From Caballeronia arvi (GTDB taxonomy: Bacteria > Pseudomonadota > Gammaproteobacteria > Burkholderiales > Burkholderiaceae), in the NCBI RefSeq assembly GCF_001544695.2, contig NZ_FCOM02000013.1, forward strand, positions 62,001-126,000: 64,000 nucleotides of DNA, read 5' to 3'. The notes under the pieces are model-generated. The model saw only the letters and a program-made list of their open reading frames with translations. It had not been told where the DNA came from and made no database searches. Shown one piece after another: positions 1 through 9,691 of the stretch; the first letter of the stretch is position 1, and the number at the start of each line of letters is the position of its first letter. The position numbers and the translations under genes are program-made.

Positions 1-2
1 TC

Positions 3-884
3 GATCGCGACCGCAAGCGCGAAATGCTCACGCATCTCATCCGCGGCAACAACTGGTTCCAGGTGCTCGTCTTCACGCGCACGAAGCACGGCGCGAACCG
101 TCTCGCCGAGCAACTGGCGAAGGACGGCATCAGCGCCCTCGCGATTCACGGCAACAAGAGCCAGTCGGCCCGCACGCGAGCGCTCGCCGAATTCAAGGCC
201 GAGACGCTGCAGGTGCTGGTCGCAACCGATATCGCCGCGCGCGGCATCGACATCGATCAGTTGCCGCACGTCGTCAACTTCGATCTGCCGAACGTGCCGG
301 AAGACTACGTGCACCGCATCGGCCGCACAGGGCGCGCGGGCGCGGAAGGCGAAGCGGTGTCGCTCGTGTGCGTCGATGAGCATCAATTGCTGAAGGATAT
401 CGAGCGTCTCATCAAGCGTCCGATTCCGCGCGAAGTCATTCCCGGCTTCGAGCCGGACCCGAACGCGAAGCCGGAGCCGATCCAGCGCCGCAGCCAAGGA
501 CGCGGTCAGGGTCAAGGGCAAGGGCAAGGACGTCAGGGTCAGCGCAGCGGCGAAGCACGTGCGACCAGCGAAACGCGTTCGGGCGGCGAATCGCGACGCA
601 GCGGTGAACCGCGTCGCGACGGCGGCCGGCCGAACGGCGAGGGTCGCGGCGCGCGGCCGTCGAACGGTGGCAATGCGGGTAATGGCGGCAAGCCCGGCGC
701 TCAGCCTTCCCGTGAAGCGCGCAGCCCGAGCAAGCCGAACGTGAACCCGAACTCGACGCCGCGACGCGCGGAATCGCAGCAGGCCGGCCACGTCGCGAAT
801 TCGCGCAAGCCGACCGCGGGCAACCCCGGCGCACTGCTCGGCGGCCGGCGCGATGCGCTGCGTTCGGGCGATCGCAGCCGATAA
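3..884 (+). CDS. rhlE: DEAD-box ATP-dependent RNA helicase, RhlE type (5' truncated by window edge)
   Basis: This is the C-terminal part of a DEAD-box RNA helicase; the frame is open from base 3, so the start lies outside the window. About 293 residues are visible. The second RecA-like domain is recognisable from motif IV ([11 protein letters not shown]), motif V ([15 protein letters not shown]) and motif VI ([12 protein letters not shown]), which bind RNA and contact ATP. After it comes a long basic, low-complexity tail rich in Gly, Gln, Arg and Ser (GQGQGQGR followed by [12 protein letters not shown] units), typical of beta-proteobacterial RhlE proteins and expected to be disordered and RNA-binding. 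The family works in rRNA processing, ribosome assembly and mRNA turnover, often at low temperature. The Q motif, Walker A and DEAD box are not in the window, so the RhlE name rests on the C-terminal half. Confidence 0.9.
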   Translation, partial: DRDRKREMLTHLIRGNNWFQVLVFTRTKHGANRLAEQLAKDGISALAIHGNKSQSARTRALAEFKAETLQVLVATDIAARGIDIDQLPHVVNFDLPNVPEDYVHRIGRTGRAGAEGEAVSLVCVDEHQLLKDIERLIKRPIPREVIPGFEPDPNAKPEPIQRRSQGRGQGQGQGQGRQGQRSGEARATSETRSGGESRRSGEPRRDGGRPNGEGRGARPSNGGNAGNGGKPGAQPSREARSPSKPNVNPNSTPRRAESQQAGHVANSRKPTAGNPGALLGGRRDALRSGDRSR

Positions 885-898
885 ACGAGTTGTTATGA

Positions 899-920
899 CC
901 CGGTGCGCCGCACCGGGCGT
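899..920. terminator. Hairpin between convergent genes
   Basis: Perfect 8-bp stem CCCGGTGC / GCACCGGG with a 3-base loop, then CGTTTC. It lies between the stop of the helicase gene and the stop of the convergent gene, so it could end transcripts from both sides. The T tract is poor, so efficiency is uncertain. Confidence 0.5.
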
Positions 921-921
921 T

Positions 922-1431
922 TCAGGCGGCGGCGCTGGCCGCCCGCTTCAGCCATTCGAGTTGCTCGCGCCAACGCGTGAGCGCCGATTGCGCATCAGTC
1001 AGTTCGAACGCGATTCCATTCGTGAGTCGCGCATAACCCACCCGCTGCATTTCACCGCTCTCGATCGTGCCGACGAAGCACGCGAGCGGCACGTCGTCCA
1101 GCGACACCTGGCGCGCATCGAGATGCACCTGATAGAACGCCTCGTCGAACACGAAGGTGAGCGTCGCGCGCCCCGTCGCGATGACGGCCTGCGCGGTCCG
1201 CGACGTCGGCCACAGCGCGAACGCAAGCGTGCGCGCGTCGGGCGCGAGCAGTTCCCCGGCGCCCAATAGCGCGGTTCGCACGCGATGACCTTGATCGGCG
1301 GCGCAGAGCGATGCGGTGAAACCGACATCGGCGCCCGCGAGCGTGCCGTCGAAGAGCGCGCGCAGTTCGGGCGGCCATTCATCGAAGATGGAATGCGAGG
1401 CAAGCGAGGGCGGCGCGTGGGGATCGGTCAT
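922..1431 (-). CDS. Pyridoxamine 5'-phosphate oxidase-like FMN-binding split-barrel protein
   Basis: A 169-residue cytoplasmic protein that looks like the FMN-binding split-barrel superfamily. The pattern is a central beta barrel: strands around GHRVRTALLG, RTLAFALWPTSRTAQAVIATGRATLTFVF and FYQVHLDARQV, then a C-terminal helix with the ending WREQLEWLKRA. No enzymatic activity can be assigned; relatives bind FMN, F420 or haem. I start at MTDPHAPP (1431) rather than nine codons further upstream, because most relatives begin close to there. It is transcribed in the same direction as the ferritin-like gene upstream, with 41 bp between them, so the two may share a transcript. The family assignment is by general resemblance and is moderate. 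Confidence 0.6.
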   Translation of the reverse strand: MTDPHAPPSLASHSIFDEWPPELRALFDGTLAGADVGFTASLCAADQGHRVRTALLGAGELLAPDARTLAFALWPTSRTAQAVIATGRATLTFVFDEAFYQVHLDARQVSLDDVPLACFVGTIESGEMQRVGYARLTNGIAFELTDAQSALTRWREQLEWLKRAASAAA

Positions 1432-1472
1432 ATAAAGATGCCGGCGTGGGACCGGCATCGTCGGGTGAGGGG

Positions 1473-2297
1473 TTAGCGGAAGAACAACTGCGTCATCTTC
1501 GAGAGCGGATAGTGCACGCCGGGCTGAATCCGCGCGGGCAAGTCGAGCGGCTTGAGCAGCATCTTGATGGCCTGATCCGCGGACAGATTGCGCCGCACGA
1601 GCGCATTCACGCGTGCGGAAAGCTCACGGTTGTACTGCGCATCCTGCGCATGCTCAGGATAACGAATGGCGAAGACATGCCGTAGCGCAATCTCCGAATC
1701 TTCGCTCTTCAACTCCGCCACGCGCCGCACGAGCGCGCCGAGCACGGCCATGCGGCCATTGCCTTCGATCTTGTTCCACTTCTTGAAGAAGTGGAAAAAG
1801 TGCTTGTAGTGCCGCACTTCGTCCGTGCGAATGTTGTCAGTGATCTCTTTGAGCACCGGTTCGTCGGAACATTCGTTGATCGCTCGATACAGCGTGGCGG
1901 TGCCCGTCTCGACGACGCAACGCGCCACCATCTCGAGCGCGCGCTTCTTCTCGAATGCCTCGTATGAGCAGGTGAGCGAGTATTCGTCGAAGAAATTCTT
2001 GAACGCCGTGTCCCAGTCGAATCCGGGCCACACGTAATTGATGTAAGTCTTGAGCGCCCTGCCGTGCTGCATCTCTTCGGGCTCCCACTCATTGTTGAGC
2101 CACGCCGAGATCTCGGGGTCGTCGTGAAAATACTTGCTTAGATTACTGGTGTAAAGGTCCGTGCCGCTCTCGATGAACGAGCAGGCGCACAACAACAAAA
2201 GAAGATGCTCGTTGGACGCTGCCTTGTTGCGATCGATCCGCGTGAGATCGATGTCTTCGATGCGCCACGGCATCACGTGAGTACTGTCTGTGTGCAT
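1473..2297 (-). CDS. Ferritin-like di-iron domain protein
   Basis: A 274-residue helical protein carrying the ligand pattern of a four-helix-bundle di-iron carboxylate protein: E43 (CSFIES), E75-x-x-H78 (EMQH), E130 (VVETGTATLY) and E160-x-x-H163 (EVRH). That two-times (E + ExxH) set is what this superfamily uses to hold two irons, so oxygen or peroxide chemistry is likely. Nothing in the sequence identifies the substrate; it could be an oxidase, hydroxylase or an iron/peroxide-handling protein. I chose the ATG at MHTDSTHVMPW because residues upstream are not protein-like; a longer start 15 codons upstream is possible. The gene downstream is the FMN split-barrel protein, and the MFS transporter lies 309 bp upstream on the same strand. 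Confidence 0.72.
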   Translation of the reverse strand: MHTDSTHVMPWRIEDIDLTRIDRNKAASNEHLLLLLCACSFIESGTDLYTSNLSKYFHDDPEISAWLNNEWEPEEMQHGRALKTYINYVWPGFDWDTAFKNFFDEYSLTCSYEAFEKKRALEMVARCVVETGTATLYRAINECSDEPVLKEITDNIRTDEVRHYKHFFHFFKKWNKIEGNGRMAVLGALVRRVAELKSEDSEIALRHVFAIRYPEHAQDAQYNRELSARVNALVRRNLSADQAIKMLLKPLDLPARIQPGVHYPLSKMTQLFFR

Positions 2298-2606
2298 ATA
2301 TCCGCGCTCCCAGGCTGGACTGAACGCGCCATCGGCCAACAAGAGACGGCCGAGGTTCAGGTGACGCCAGGCGCGGTTTTCGTCCTGGCGTCCTCAACTT
2401 CAAGTATTAGCGGCTTGTCTTTCCATCTTAGCCGCCCTGCAACGAGTTTGCAGACATGGGGACAGACTCATGCGCGGTGCGCCGGTTCCGTTCGGGCCAA
2501 ATTCTTACGACTCGGACGGCGGCCTTCGATGCAGCGCAGCATGAAACGTGCCGATTCTTGCTTGAAGTCGATACCTGGGAAATGCAAACGTAATCTGGAT
2601 GCGTCG
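2298..2606. other. Intergenic region upstream of the ferritin-like gene
   Basis: About 309 bp with no open frame that looks coding. It must hold the promoter of the ferritin-like gene (minus strand) and the transcript end of the MFS gene, but I see no convincing -35/-10 pair, operator or terminator. Confidence 0.5.
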
Positions 2607-3932
2607 CTACGTCGCTCGCCGCGCCGCGCGCATGCGCCACGCGACGATCGCCAGCGACACGCCCGACAGCACCGCGGCCATCAACACGTAGTAGCTCGGC
2701 GCGAGCTTGTCGCCGGTGACGTGGATGAACGCCTCGACGATCGTCGGCGCGAAACCGCCGAAGAGCGTCACGCCGAGCGCATAACCGATCGATAGGCCGG
2801 TCGAGCGCACGCGTGTCGGAAAGATTTCGGACATCAGCGCGGGCATCGGACCGGAGTACGCGGCCTTCAAAATGCCCGCGACGGCTTGCAGCACGACGAG
2901 CGAGGCGACGGTCGGATGCGTTTGCAGCCATGCAAACATCGGATAAATCGTGACACCCATGACGATCGACGTCCCGAGCATGATGCGGATACGTCCGAGC
3001 CGGTCGGAGAGCGCGCCCATCAGCGGGGAAAAGACGAACTGAAGTCCGCCATTGAGCACGACGACGGCAAACGATGCAGCCGCCGGCAGATGCAACTGCT
3101 TGACCGCGTACATCGGCATGTAGAGCTGAAGGACATACACGCCCACTGTCGACTGCGCGACGATGCCCACCGCGAGCAACAGATTGAGCCATTGATTCGA
3201 GAACGAGACGCCGGGAGCGCTAGCCTTCGCTGCGGAACGCGTCGCGAGAAACTCCGGCGTTTCGTCCAGATGCGAACGGATGTAATAGCCGACCGGACCG
3301 ACGAGCAGACCGAAGACGAACGGAATGCGCCATCCCCAGCTTTCGAGTTGCGGCTGCGGCAGCCACGCGCTCAGAAGCGCGCCGAACGCCGCGGCCGTGA
3401 TCGCAGCGAGTCCCTGGCTCGCGAACTGCCAGCTCGCGTAATAGCCGCGCCGCGATTCACTGTGCTCGACCATGAACGCAGTCGCGCTGCCGAATTCGCC
3501 GCCGACCGCGAAACCTTGAACGAGTCGCGCGAGCAAAATCAGCAGCGGCGCCGCGACACCGATTTGTTGATACGACGGCATCACCGCCATCGTGAGCGTG
3601 CCGATCATCATCAGCAGAATGGCGAGCGTGAGCGCGGCCTTGCGCCCTTTGCGGTCGCCGTAGATGCCGAGCACGACTGCGCCGAGCGGGCGCATGAGAA
3701 ACGAGATGCCGAACGTGCCGATGGCCAGCATGGTCGAAAGCCACTCGTCGTGCGACGGGAAGAACGCTTTCGCGATGACCGTCGCGAAGTAGCCGTAGAC
3801 GAGAAAGTCGAACCATTCGAGCGCGTTGCCGACCGACGACGAAAACACGATGCGGCGGATCATCGCCTTGGAGGGCGCTGCTTTGGCCGGGGACGTTTCA
3901 GACTCCGGCGCTCGATATACCTGTTCGCTCAT
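2607..3932 (-). CDS. MFS transporter, metabolite:H+ symporter (MHS) type
   Basis: A 441-residue inner-membrane protein with about 12 hydrophobic segments. The N-terminal stretch SSVGNALEWFDFLVYGYFATVIAKAFFP and the loop RPLGAVVLGIYGDRKGRKAALT carry the MFS loop 2-3 signature and are characteristic of the metabolite:proton symporter family, which includes citrate, alpha-ketoglutarate, shikimate and proline/betaine carriers. A second, half-matching signature is ALSDRLGRIRIML in the middle of the protein. The substrate cannot be read from sequence. The start at MSEQVYRAPESE is preceded by AGAGGAAG, a good ribosome-binding site. The gene follows the gamma-glutamyltransferase gene on the same strand with 125 bp between, which hints that the carrier may handle an amino acid or peptide-derived substrate; this is inference. 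Confidence 0.85.
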   Translation of the reverse strand: MSEQVYRAPESETSPAKAAPSKAMIRRIVFSSSVGNALEWFDFLVYGYFATVIAKAFFPSHDEWLSTMLAIGTFGISFLMRPLGAVVLGIYGDRKGRKAALTLAILLMMIGTLTMAVMPSYQQIGVAAPLLILLARLVQGFAVGGEFGSATAFMVEHSESRRGYYASWQFASQGLAAITAAAFGALLSAWLPQPQLESWGWRIPFVFGLLVGPVGYYIRSHLDETPEFLATRSAAKASAPGVSFSNQWLNLLLAVGIVAQSTVGVYVLQLYMPMYAVKQLHLPAAASFAVVVLNGGLQFVFSPLMGALSDRLGRIRIMLGTSIVMGVTIYPMFAWLQTHPTVASLVVLQAVAGILKAAYSGPMPALMSEIFPTRVRSTGLSIGYALGVTLFGGFAPTIVEAFIHVTGDKLAPSYYVLMAAVLSGVSLAIVAWRMRAARRAT

Positions 3933-4021
3933 GGCGCTTCCTCTCTATTCGCCCGATGCGGGCACGCACGGTCCCTTTCGCGTGCCCGAAAGCAGCGAAT
4001 GAACACGAGGTAATCGTGATT

Positions 4022-4048
4022 GGAGGCCGCTCATGCGGCGCGGCCTCC
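4022..4048 (-). terminator. GC-rich hairpin after the gamma-glutamyltransferase gene
   Basis: Arms GGAGGCCGC / GCGGCCTCC (9 bp, perfect) with a 9-base loop, 10 bases past the stop codon of the minus-strand gene at 4058. There is no T tract, so it may be an mRNA-stabilising or Rho-assisted end rather than a strict intrinsic terminator. Confidence 0.45.
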
Positions 4049-4057
4049 GAAGCGGAA

Positions 4058-5695
4058 TCAGAACCCGGCGGCGAGTCCGTCGCGCCGGCTGTCGCTTGCC
4101 GCGACATATCCGCGCTCAGGATCGTTGCGATCGAGCTTCCAGATGTATTGGCCGGAGCCGAAGTCCATGTAAGGATCGTCGACGGACTTGATCGTGTGGC
4201 CGAGGCCTTCGAGCGCCCGCGCGGTTTGCAGATCGAGCGTGGCCTCGATGTCGATCGTGAAGTCGCGGTTGACCTTCCAGCGCGGCGCATCGCACGCGGC
4301 CTGCGGTTGCTGGCCGTAGTCGAGCATACGCACGACGGATTGCAGATGACCCTGCGGCTGCATGTCGCCGCCCATGACGCCGAAGCTCATGACCGCTTCA
4401 CGCGTGCCATCGACTTCTTGCGTCAGGAACGCGGGAATGATCGTATGGAACGGGCGCTTGCCGCCTTCGACGACGTTCGCGGACTTCGGATCCATCGAAA
4501 AGCCGCAGCCGCGGTTTTGCAGGGAGATGCCGGTATCCGGCACGACCACGCCCGAGCCGAAGCCCATGTAATTCGACTGGATGAAGCTCACCATCATGCC
4601 GCGCTCGTCGGCGACCGACATGTAGATGGTGCCGCCCGCCTTCGGCATGCCGAAGTCGAACTGCGTGGCCTTCGCCGGGTCGATGAGCTTCGCGCGCTGT
4701 GCGAGATACGCGTCGTCGAGCATCTGCTCGGGCGTCACTTCCATGGAGCGCGGATCGGCGACATAGCGATAGACGTCGGCGAATGCGAGCTTCATCGCCT
4801 CGATCTGCAAATGCTGCGACTCGATGCGATCGACGGTGAGCGCGCTGACATCGAACTTGTCGAGAATGCCGAGCGCGATGAGCGCCGCAATGCCCTGCCC
4901 GTTCGGCGGAATCTCATGCACCGTGTAGCCGCGATAGTCCTTGCTGATCGGCTCGACCCAGTCCGCGCGATAGTTGCGCAGGTCGTCCATCGATAGTGCT
5001 GCGCCGCCCTCGCGTGCAAACGACACGATGCGCTCCGCGATCTCACCCTCGTAGTACGCGCGCGGACCGTGCTGCGCGAGCAGCCGCAGCGTCTTCGCGT
5101 GGCCGGGAAAGCGCACGAGCTCGCTCACTTCGGGCGCGCGGCCGCGCGGCATGAAGACATCCGCGAAGCCCGGCTGATCCTTCAGTTCCGGAACCGCCGC
5201 CGCCCACTTGTACGCGACGATGCTCGCCACCGCATGACCGCGCTCGGCGATCTCGATGGCAGGCTCCATCAGGTCGGCGAAAGGCAGCGAGCCGAACTTC
5301 CCGTGCAGCGCCTCCCAGCCCGCAATGACGCCGGGCACCGTGACCGTGTCCCAGCCGCGCTTCGGCTGGCGCGCGAGCCCGTCTTCCTCGCCGTATTTGC
5401 GCCGGAAGTAATCGATGTTCCAGGCGGCCGGCGACACGCCCGATGCGTTCAGCCCATGCAGCTTCTTGCCGTCCCAGACGAGCGCGAAGGCATCGCCGCC
5501 CAGGCCGCACGACACCGGCTCGACAACGGTAATGGCGGCCGCCGCAGCGATGGCCGCATCGACGGCATTGCCGCCCTTCCAGAGCATGCGCAAGCCCGCT
5601 TGCGCGGCGAGCGGATGCGATGTCGAAACGATATTGCGGGCGAACACCGGCAGGCGCGGCGTGGGATACGGGTTTTGCCAGTTGAAGCGAGTCAT
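4058..5695 (-). CDS. Gamma-glutamyltransferase family protein
   Basis: A 545-residue member of the Ntn-hydrolase gamma-glutamyltransferase family. These proteins self-cleave in front of a Thr that becomes the nucleophile of the small subunit; here the matching site is T356 in AGGTIYMSVADERG. Family landmarks are visible in order: HPLAAQAGLRMLWKGGNAVDAAIAAA (about 27-53), the SCGLGGDAF loop (about 62-70), the EIPPNGQGIAAL segment (about 261-272) and, in the small subunit, QNRGCGFSMDP and VMSFGVMGGDMQPQGHLQ. It has no signal peptide, unlike the periplasmic glutathione-degrading enzyme, so it probably acts in the cytoplasm, perhaps as a cephalosporin-acylase-like or gamma-glutamyl amide hydrolase. 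The neighbour downstream is an MHS transporter that may bring in its substrate. Confidence 0.88.
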   Translation of the reverse strand: MTRFNWQNPYPTPRLPVFARNIVSTSHPLAAQAGLRMLWKGGNAVDAAIAAAAAITVVEPVSCGLGGDAFALVWDGKKLHGLNASGVSPAAWNIDYFRRKYGEEDGLARQPKRGWDTVTVPGVIAGWEALHGKFGSLPFADLMEPAIEIAERGHAVASIVAYKWAAAVPELKDQPGFADVFMPRGRAPEVSELVRFPGHAKTLRLLAQHGPRAYYEGEIAERIVSFAREGGAALSMDDLRNYRADWVEPISKDYRGYTVHEIPPNGQGIAALIALGILDKFDVSALTVDRIESQHLQIEAMKLAFADVYRYVADPRSMEVTPEQMLDDAYLAQRAKLIDPAKATQFDFGMPKAGGTIYMSVADERGMMVSFIQSNYMGFGSGVVVPDTGISLQNRGCGFSMDPKSANVVEGGKRPFHTIIPAFLTQEVDGTREAVMSFGVMGGDMQPQGHLQSVVRMLDYGQQPQAACDAPRWKVNRDFTIDIEATLDLQTARALEGLGHTIKSVDDPYMDFGSGQYIWKLDRNDPERGYVAASDSRRDGLAAGF

Positions 5696-5794
5696 TGAAT
5701 GAAGTCCGAAATGCGAAGAGACCGAGCGTCCCGGCTGTTTTTAGCAGCGACCGGGCAAAAGAGAAATATTGCATTGTCCGCTTAATCCAAAACA

Positions 5795-5815
5795 AATTCA
5801 TTTATCGTATGAATT
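5795..5815. promoter_or_regulatory. Inverted repeat, possible operator for the gamma-glutamyltransferase gene
   Basis: Perfect 7-bp arms AATTCAT / ATGAATT separated by 7 bases in an AT-rich patch 100-120 bp upstream of the minus-strand start codon. The size and symmetry fit a dimeric regulator site. No regulator is encoded next to it, so this is only a candidate. Confidence 0.3.
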
Positions 5816-5985
5816 GATGAACAACGCGCATGAATGGGCCGATGCACGATACGGATTCGCTTCCCCGCAGCGGCCGCGTTTGTGTGCGCCGCCGCACGAA
5901 GTTCGAGTGGATTCTCCAAATTCACGCGAACGATGGACCGCCTCGGCGCGGTCAAAAAGTCAAAGCGAAAATTTTCACTGCAAAT

Positions 5986-6014
5986 TTGGCACTTGTCAGA
6001 CGCTTGCCTACAAT
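5986..6014 (+). promoter_or_regulatory. Sigma-70 type promoter for the small gene at 6154
   Basis: TTGGCA (5986-5991), a 17-base spacer, then TACAAT (6009-6014). Both boxes match the consensus well and the spacing is ideal. It would give a leader of about 130 bases before the ATG at 6154. Confidence 0.6.
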
Positions 6015-6153
6015 CCCAATTCCCGGCAAACGCAGTACAAAATCAACGCCTTTGCCCGGCAGTTTTTCAGTTTCCCCGTACAACGCTTCGATGCAAAAAG
6101 ATCCGGCTTACAAAGCCGGCTGCTTATGCCGTTCGGTCGTCATGGAGAACACA

Positions 6154-6351
6154 ATGCTGAGTCCGCACGAATTTGCCACGCTGCTACTGGTTCAGGAAGC
6201 GCCCAATCAGGTCGACATGGAACGCGCAGAACTCGATGCCCTGCTCGAACGCCAGCTCGTTCAGCTCGAGAATCTCGCCTCCGGACGTCAGCAATGGCGC
6301 CTCACGGCCACCGGGGACTCCACCGTCAAGGCTTTCAAACGCTACTCGTAG
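6154..6351 (+). CDS. Small uncharacterised helical protein (65 aa)
   Basis: A short gene of 65 codons. I chose the ATG at 6154 (MLSPHEFATLL) because GGAG sits six bases before it and because the promoter at 5986-6014 rules out the longer frame. The product is acidic in its first half (NQVDMERAELDALLERQLVQLE) and basic at its end (RQQWRLTATGD...KAFKRYS). The layout resembles a small winged-helix-like or preprotein-associated fold in which the C-terminal half reads like the recognition part of a DNA-binding domain, but this is only an impression. Similar short proteins are common in Burkholderiaceae as conserved hypotheticals. No function is assigned. It stands alone with its own promoter. Confidence 0.65.
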   Translation: MLSPHEFATLLLVQEAPNQVDMERAELDALLERQLVQLENLASGRQQWRLTATGDSTVKAFKRYS

Positions 6352-6431
6352 CACGCGCAGCAGGACTCAGGACTCAGGGCGCGGCCAGCGGCCGCGTCCG
6401 TTGCACCTCTCTCATCTCAAAGCAAGCCGCT

Positions 6432-6812
6432 TCATCCGGCGCGCAGTGTCGGGTCGACCGCGGCACGCCAGCTCAACGCCTGCGCGCGCTGATCCAGAAA
6501 GAATTTCGCCCAGGCGCTTTGTGCCTCGGGGCCGGGATTCGCCCGATAGGCGCGATACCGTTCAGCGATCGCCGCCTGGAACGCGCAGAAGCGCTCTTTC
6601 GACAGCCCGCCTCGACGCTCGGCCACATAGGCATCGAAGAAGGCCGAGTAGACGGATTGCGCGTCCGCGCCGTAATCGACCGGGGACGTTGCGCACATGC
6701 CTTGCAGCGCGTTGAACGACGCCGCGCCCGTGGCGCTATCGAGACTCGGCGTTCCCACACAGCCCGCCAGCAGCGCCGCACCCAGCACGCCTGAAACCAA
6801 CGACACTCGCAT
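6432..6812 (-). CDS. Small lipoprotein of unknown function
   Basis: A 126-residue protein that starts at MRVSLVSGVLGAALLAGCVG, a textbook lipoprotein signal peptide with lipobox LLAG|C, so Cys17 should be diacylated and the protein anchored in the envelope (no Asp at +2, so outer membrane is likely). I chose this ATG because it begins the signal peptide and has AAGGGTGAGA just upstream; a longer frame exists but adds a non-signal extension. The mature part is mainly helical (YSAFFDAYVAERRGGLSKERFCAFQAAIAERYRAYR...WAKFFLDQRAQALSW) with a second Cys pair that could form a disulfide. Family not recognised. It is divergent from glpK. Confidence 0.75.
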   Translation of the reverse strand: MRVSLVSGVLGAALLAGCVGTPSLDSATGAASFNALQGMCATSPVDYGADAQSVYSAFFDAYVAERRGGLSKERFCAFQAAIAERYRAYRANPGPEAQSAWAKFFLDQRAQALSWRAAVDPTLRAG

Positions 6813-7019
6813 CGCTCTCACCCTTCGTTCGATCTGGTGCCGCCAGTATCGGCCCATCGGCAGCGCTGCGCCACTCGGCCGAATGGCATAGGCATTTTGC
6901 GCAAGACGTCAGACATGTCGCGCGGCCTATGACATTCGGCCAGGTTGTCCGCGTGGCCTCGCTCCGATAGATTGCGCAGACGGACATCGCGTCCATGTCC
7001 GTTCAGACCGGAGGAGACC

Positions 7020-8516
<1,497 letters not shown>

Positions 8517-8521
8517 ACGGC

Positions 8522-8563
8522 GCTTTTTGCAAAGCTTATGACGCATGCGGCGGTGCAAAAAGC
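8522..8563. repeat. Inverted repeat downstream of glpK
   Basis: Arms GCTTTTTGCA and TGCAAAAAGC (10 bp, perfect) separated by 22 bases, starting six bases after the glpK stop codon. It may end or protect the glpK transcript before the riboswitch begins. No T tract follows. Confidence 0.4.
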
Positions 8564-8620
8564 CCGCGCGTGCGGTATCCTAAAAAAGCTGACGGGTCAC
8601 GGCCCGAAGGCATTCAGTAC

Positions 8621-8776
8621 GTCTTCAGGGCGGGGTGTAATTCCCCACCGGCGGTATGTGGCGAGGCTTCGCGGCCAGACCACGAGCCCGCGAGCGCCCG
8701 CGCGAGCAACATGCGCGGGGTCAGCAGATCTGGTGAGATGCCAGAGCCGACGGTCACAGTCCGGATGAGAGAAGAT
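8621..8776 (+). ncRNA. FMN riboswitch (RFN element)
   Basis: The conserved RFN core is present in order: the P1 5' strand with CTTCAGGGCGGGGTG, AATTCCCCACCGGCGGT, the AGCCCGCGAGCG block, GGTCAGCAGATCTGGT, GAGATGCCAGAGCCGACGGT, ACAGTCCGGATG and AGAGAAGA closing P1. It binds flavin mononucleotide and shuts off the downstream gene when FMN is plentiful. The variable arm is longer than minimal (a GC-rich hairpin around 8688-8718). The expression platform must lie in 8777-8926, where a stem CGACGC / GCGTCG (8832-8850) is visible; no T tract follows it, so control may be at translation or by Rho. Confidence 0.95.
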
Positions 8777-8926
8777 GTGCAGATGGTCATGTCCGTTCCC
8801 CTCCGCGATTCATGCATCGCGCCGAACCGGACGACGCCGCTCAAGCGTCGCCGCGGGGTGTCGTTCTGTCTGTTTGCAATGCCCTGAAACGTTTTTCGCT
8901 TAAATTTTTGCGCGAGAGCGTTTCAC

Positions 8927-9688
8927 ATGTCCCAGACCCAAGCTACCACCAGCCTGTCGTTCGCCGCACCCGCCGTCATCGCCGATGACGCCGCCTCCGA
9001 CCTTCCGCAACTCGCATCGTCCGCTATTCCGGCGCGCATCGCCGCCGCGCTCGACGCCATGCGCGAAGGCCGCCCCGTCGTCCTGCAGGACGATGACGAC
9101 CGCGAGAACGAAGCCGACCTGATCGTCGCCGCCGAGAGGCTCACCGACGCCACGATGGCCCTGCTCATCCGCGAATGCAGCGGCATCGTGTGCCTTTGCC
9201 TGCCCGACGAAAAAGTGCGCGCGCTCGAACTCCCGCCGATGGCCGCCGCCAACGGCAGCCGCTACGGCACCGCGTTCACCGTGTCGATCGAAGCACGCGA
9301 AGGCGTGACCACGGGCGTGTCGGCGGCCGATCGCGTGACGACGATTCGCGCGGCCATCGCCGATCACGCGAAGCCGGGCGATATCGTCCGGCCCGGTCAC
9401 GTATTCCCGCTACGCGCGATGCCGGGCGGCGTGCTCGCACGGCGCGGCCACACGGAAGGCACCGTCGACCTGGCGATCCTCGCCGGTCTCAAACCCGCCG
9501 GCGTGCTGTGCGAACTGATGAACCCCGACGGCACGATGACGCGCGGCGCACAGGTCGAGCGCTTCGCGAAGGAGCACGGCCTGCCGATGCTGACCATCGC
9601 GGAGCTGGTGGAATTTCGTGAGGCGCTGGCGGCCGCGCGTCAACCGGTCGAAGAATCTGTTGAAGAAGCGGTCGAGGAAGCCGCGTAA
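8927..9688 (+). CDS. ribB: 3,4-dihydroxy-2-butanone 4-phosphate synthase
   Basis: A 253-residue RibB that converts ribulose 5-phosphate to the four-carbon precursor of the riboflavin ring (plus formate), in the cytoplasm. The acidic metal/substrate loop [16 protein letters not shown], the [22 protein letters not shown] segment and the [12 protein letters not shown] catalytic segment are all present. There is no GTP cyclohydrolase II domain, so it is the single-function form. It has an extra N-terminal 30 residues before the conserved core and an acidic C-terminal tail of repeated VEE units ([12 protein letters not shown]). It stands directly behind the FMN riboswitch, which accounts for its regulation. 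Confidence 0.94.
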   Translation: MSQTQATTSLSFAAPAVIADDAASDLPQLASSAIPARIAAALDAMREGRPVVLQDDDDRENEADLIVAAERLTDATMALLIRECSGIVCLCLPDEKVRALELPPMAAANGSRYGTAFTVSIEAREGVTTGVSAADRVTTIRAAIADHAKPGDIVRPGHVFPLRAMPGGVLARRGHTEGTVDLAILAGLKPAGVLCELMNPDGTMTRGAQVERFAKEHGLPMLTIAELVEFREALAAARQPVEESVEEAVEEAA

Positions 9689-9691
9689 AAA

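Larger units (their letters stand above)
5696..6153. other. Divergent intergenic region
   Basis: 458 bp between the minus-strand gamma-glutamyltransferase start and the small plus-strand gene at 6154. It contains an inverted repeat (5795-5815), a sigma-70 type promoter (5986-6014) and a small hairpin (stem CCGGCTT / AAGCCGG at 6103-6119) in the leader of the small gene. A longer in-frame extension of the small gene upstream to 5830 does not look coding. Confidence 0.5.

Noticed and set aside
481-560. Possible tandem DNA repeat (GGTCAAGGGCAAG-type units)
   Set aside because: It is the coding sequence of the Gly-Gln-Arg tail of the helicase, a normal low-complexity protein tail.
5830-6153. Longer version of the small gene at 6154 beginning at 5830
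   Set aside because: The good promoter at 5986-6014 lies inside it, the extra residues look random, and GGAG favours the ATG at 6154.
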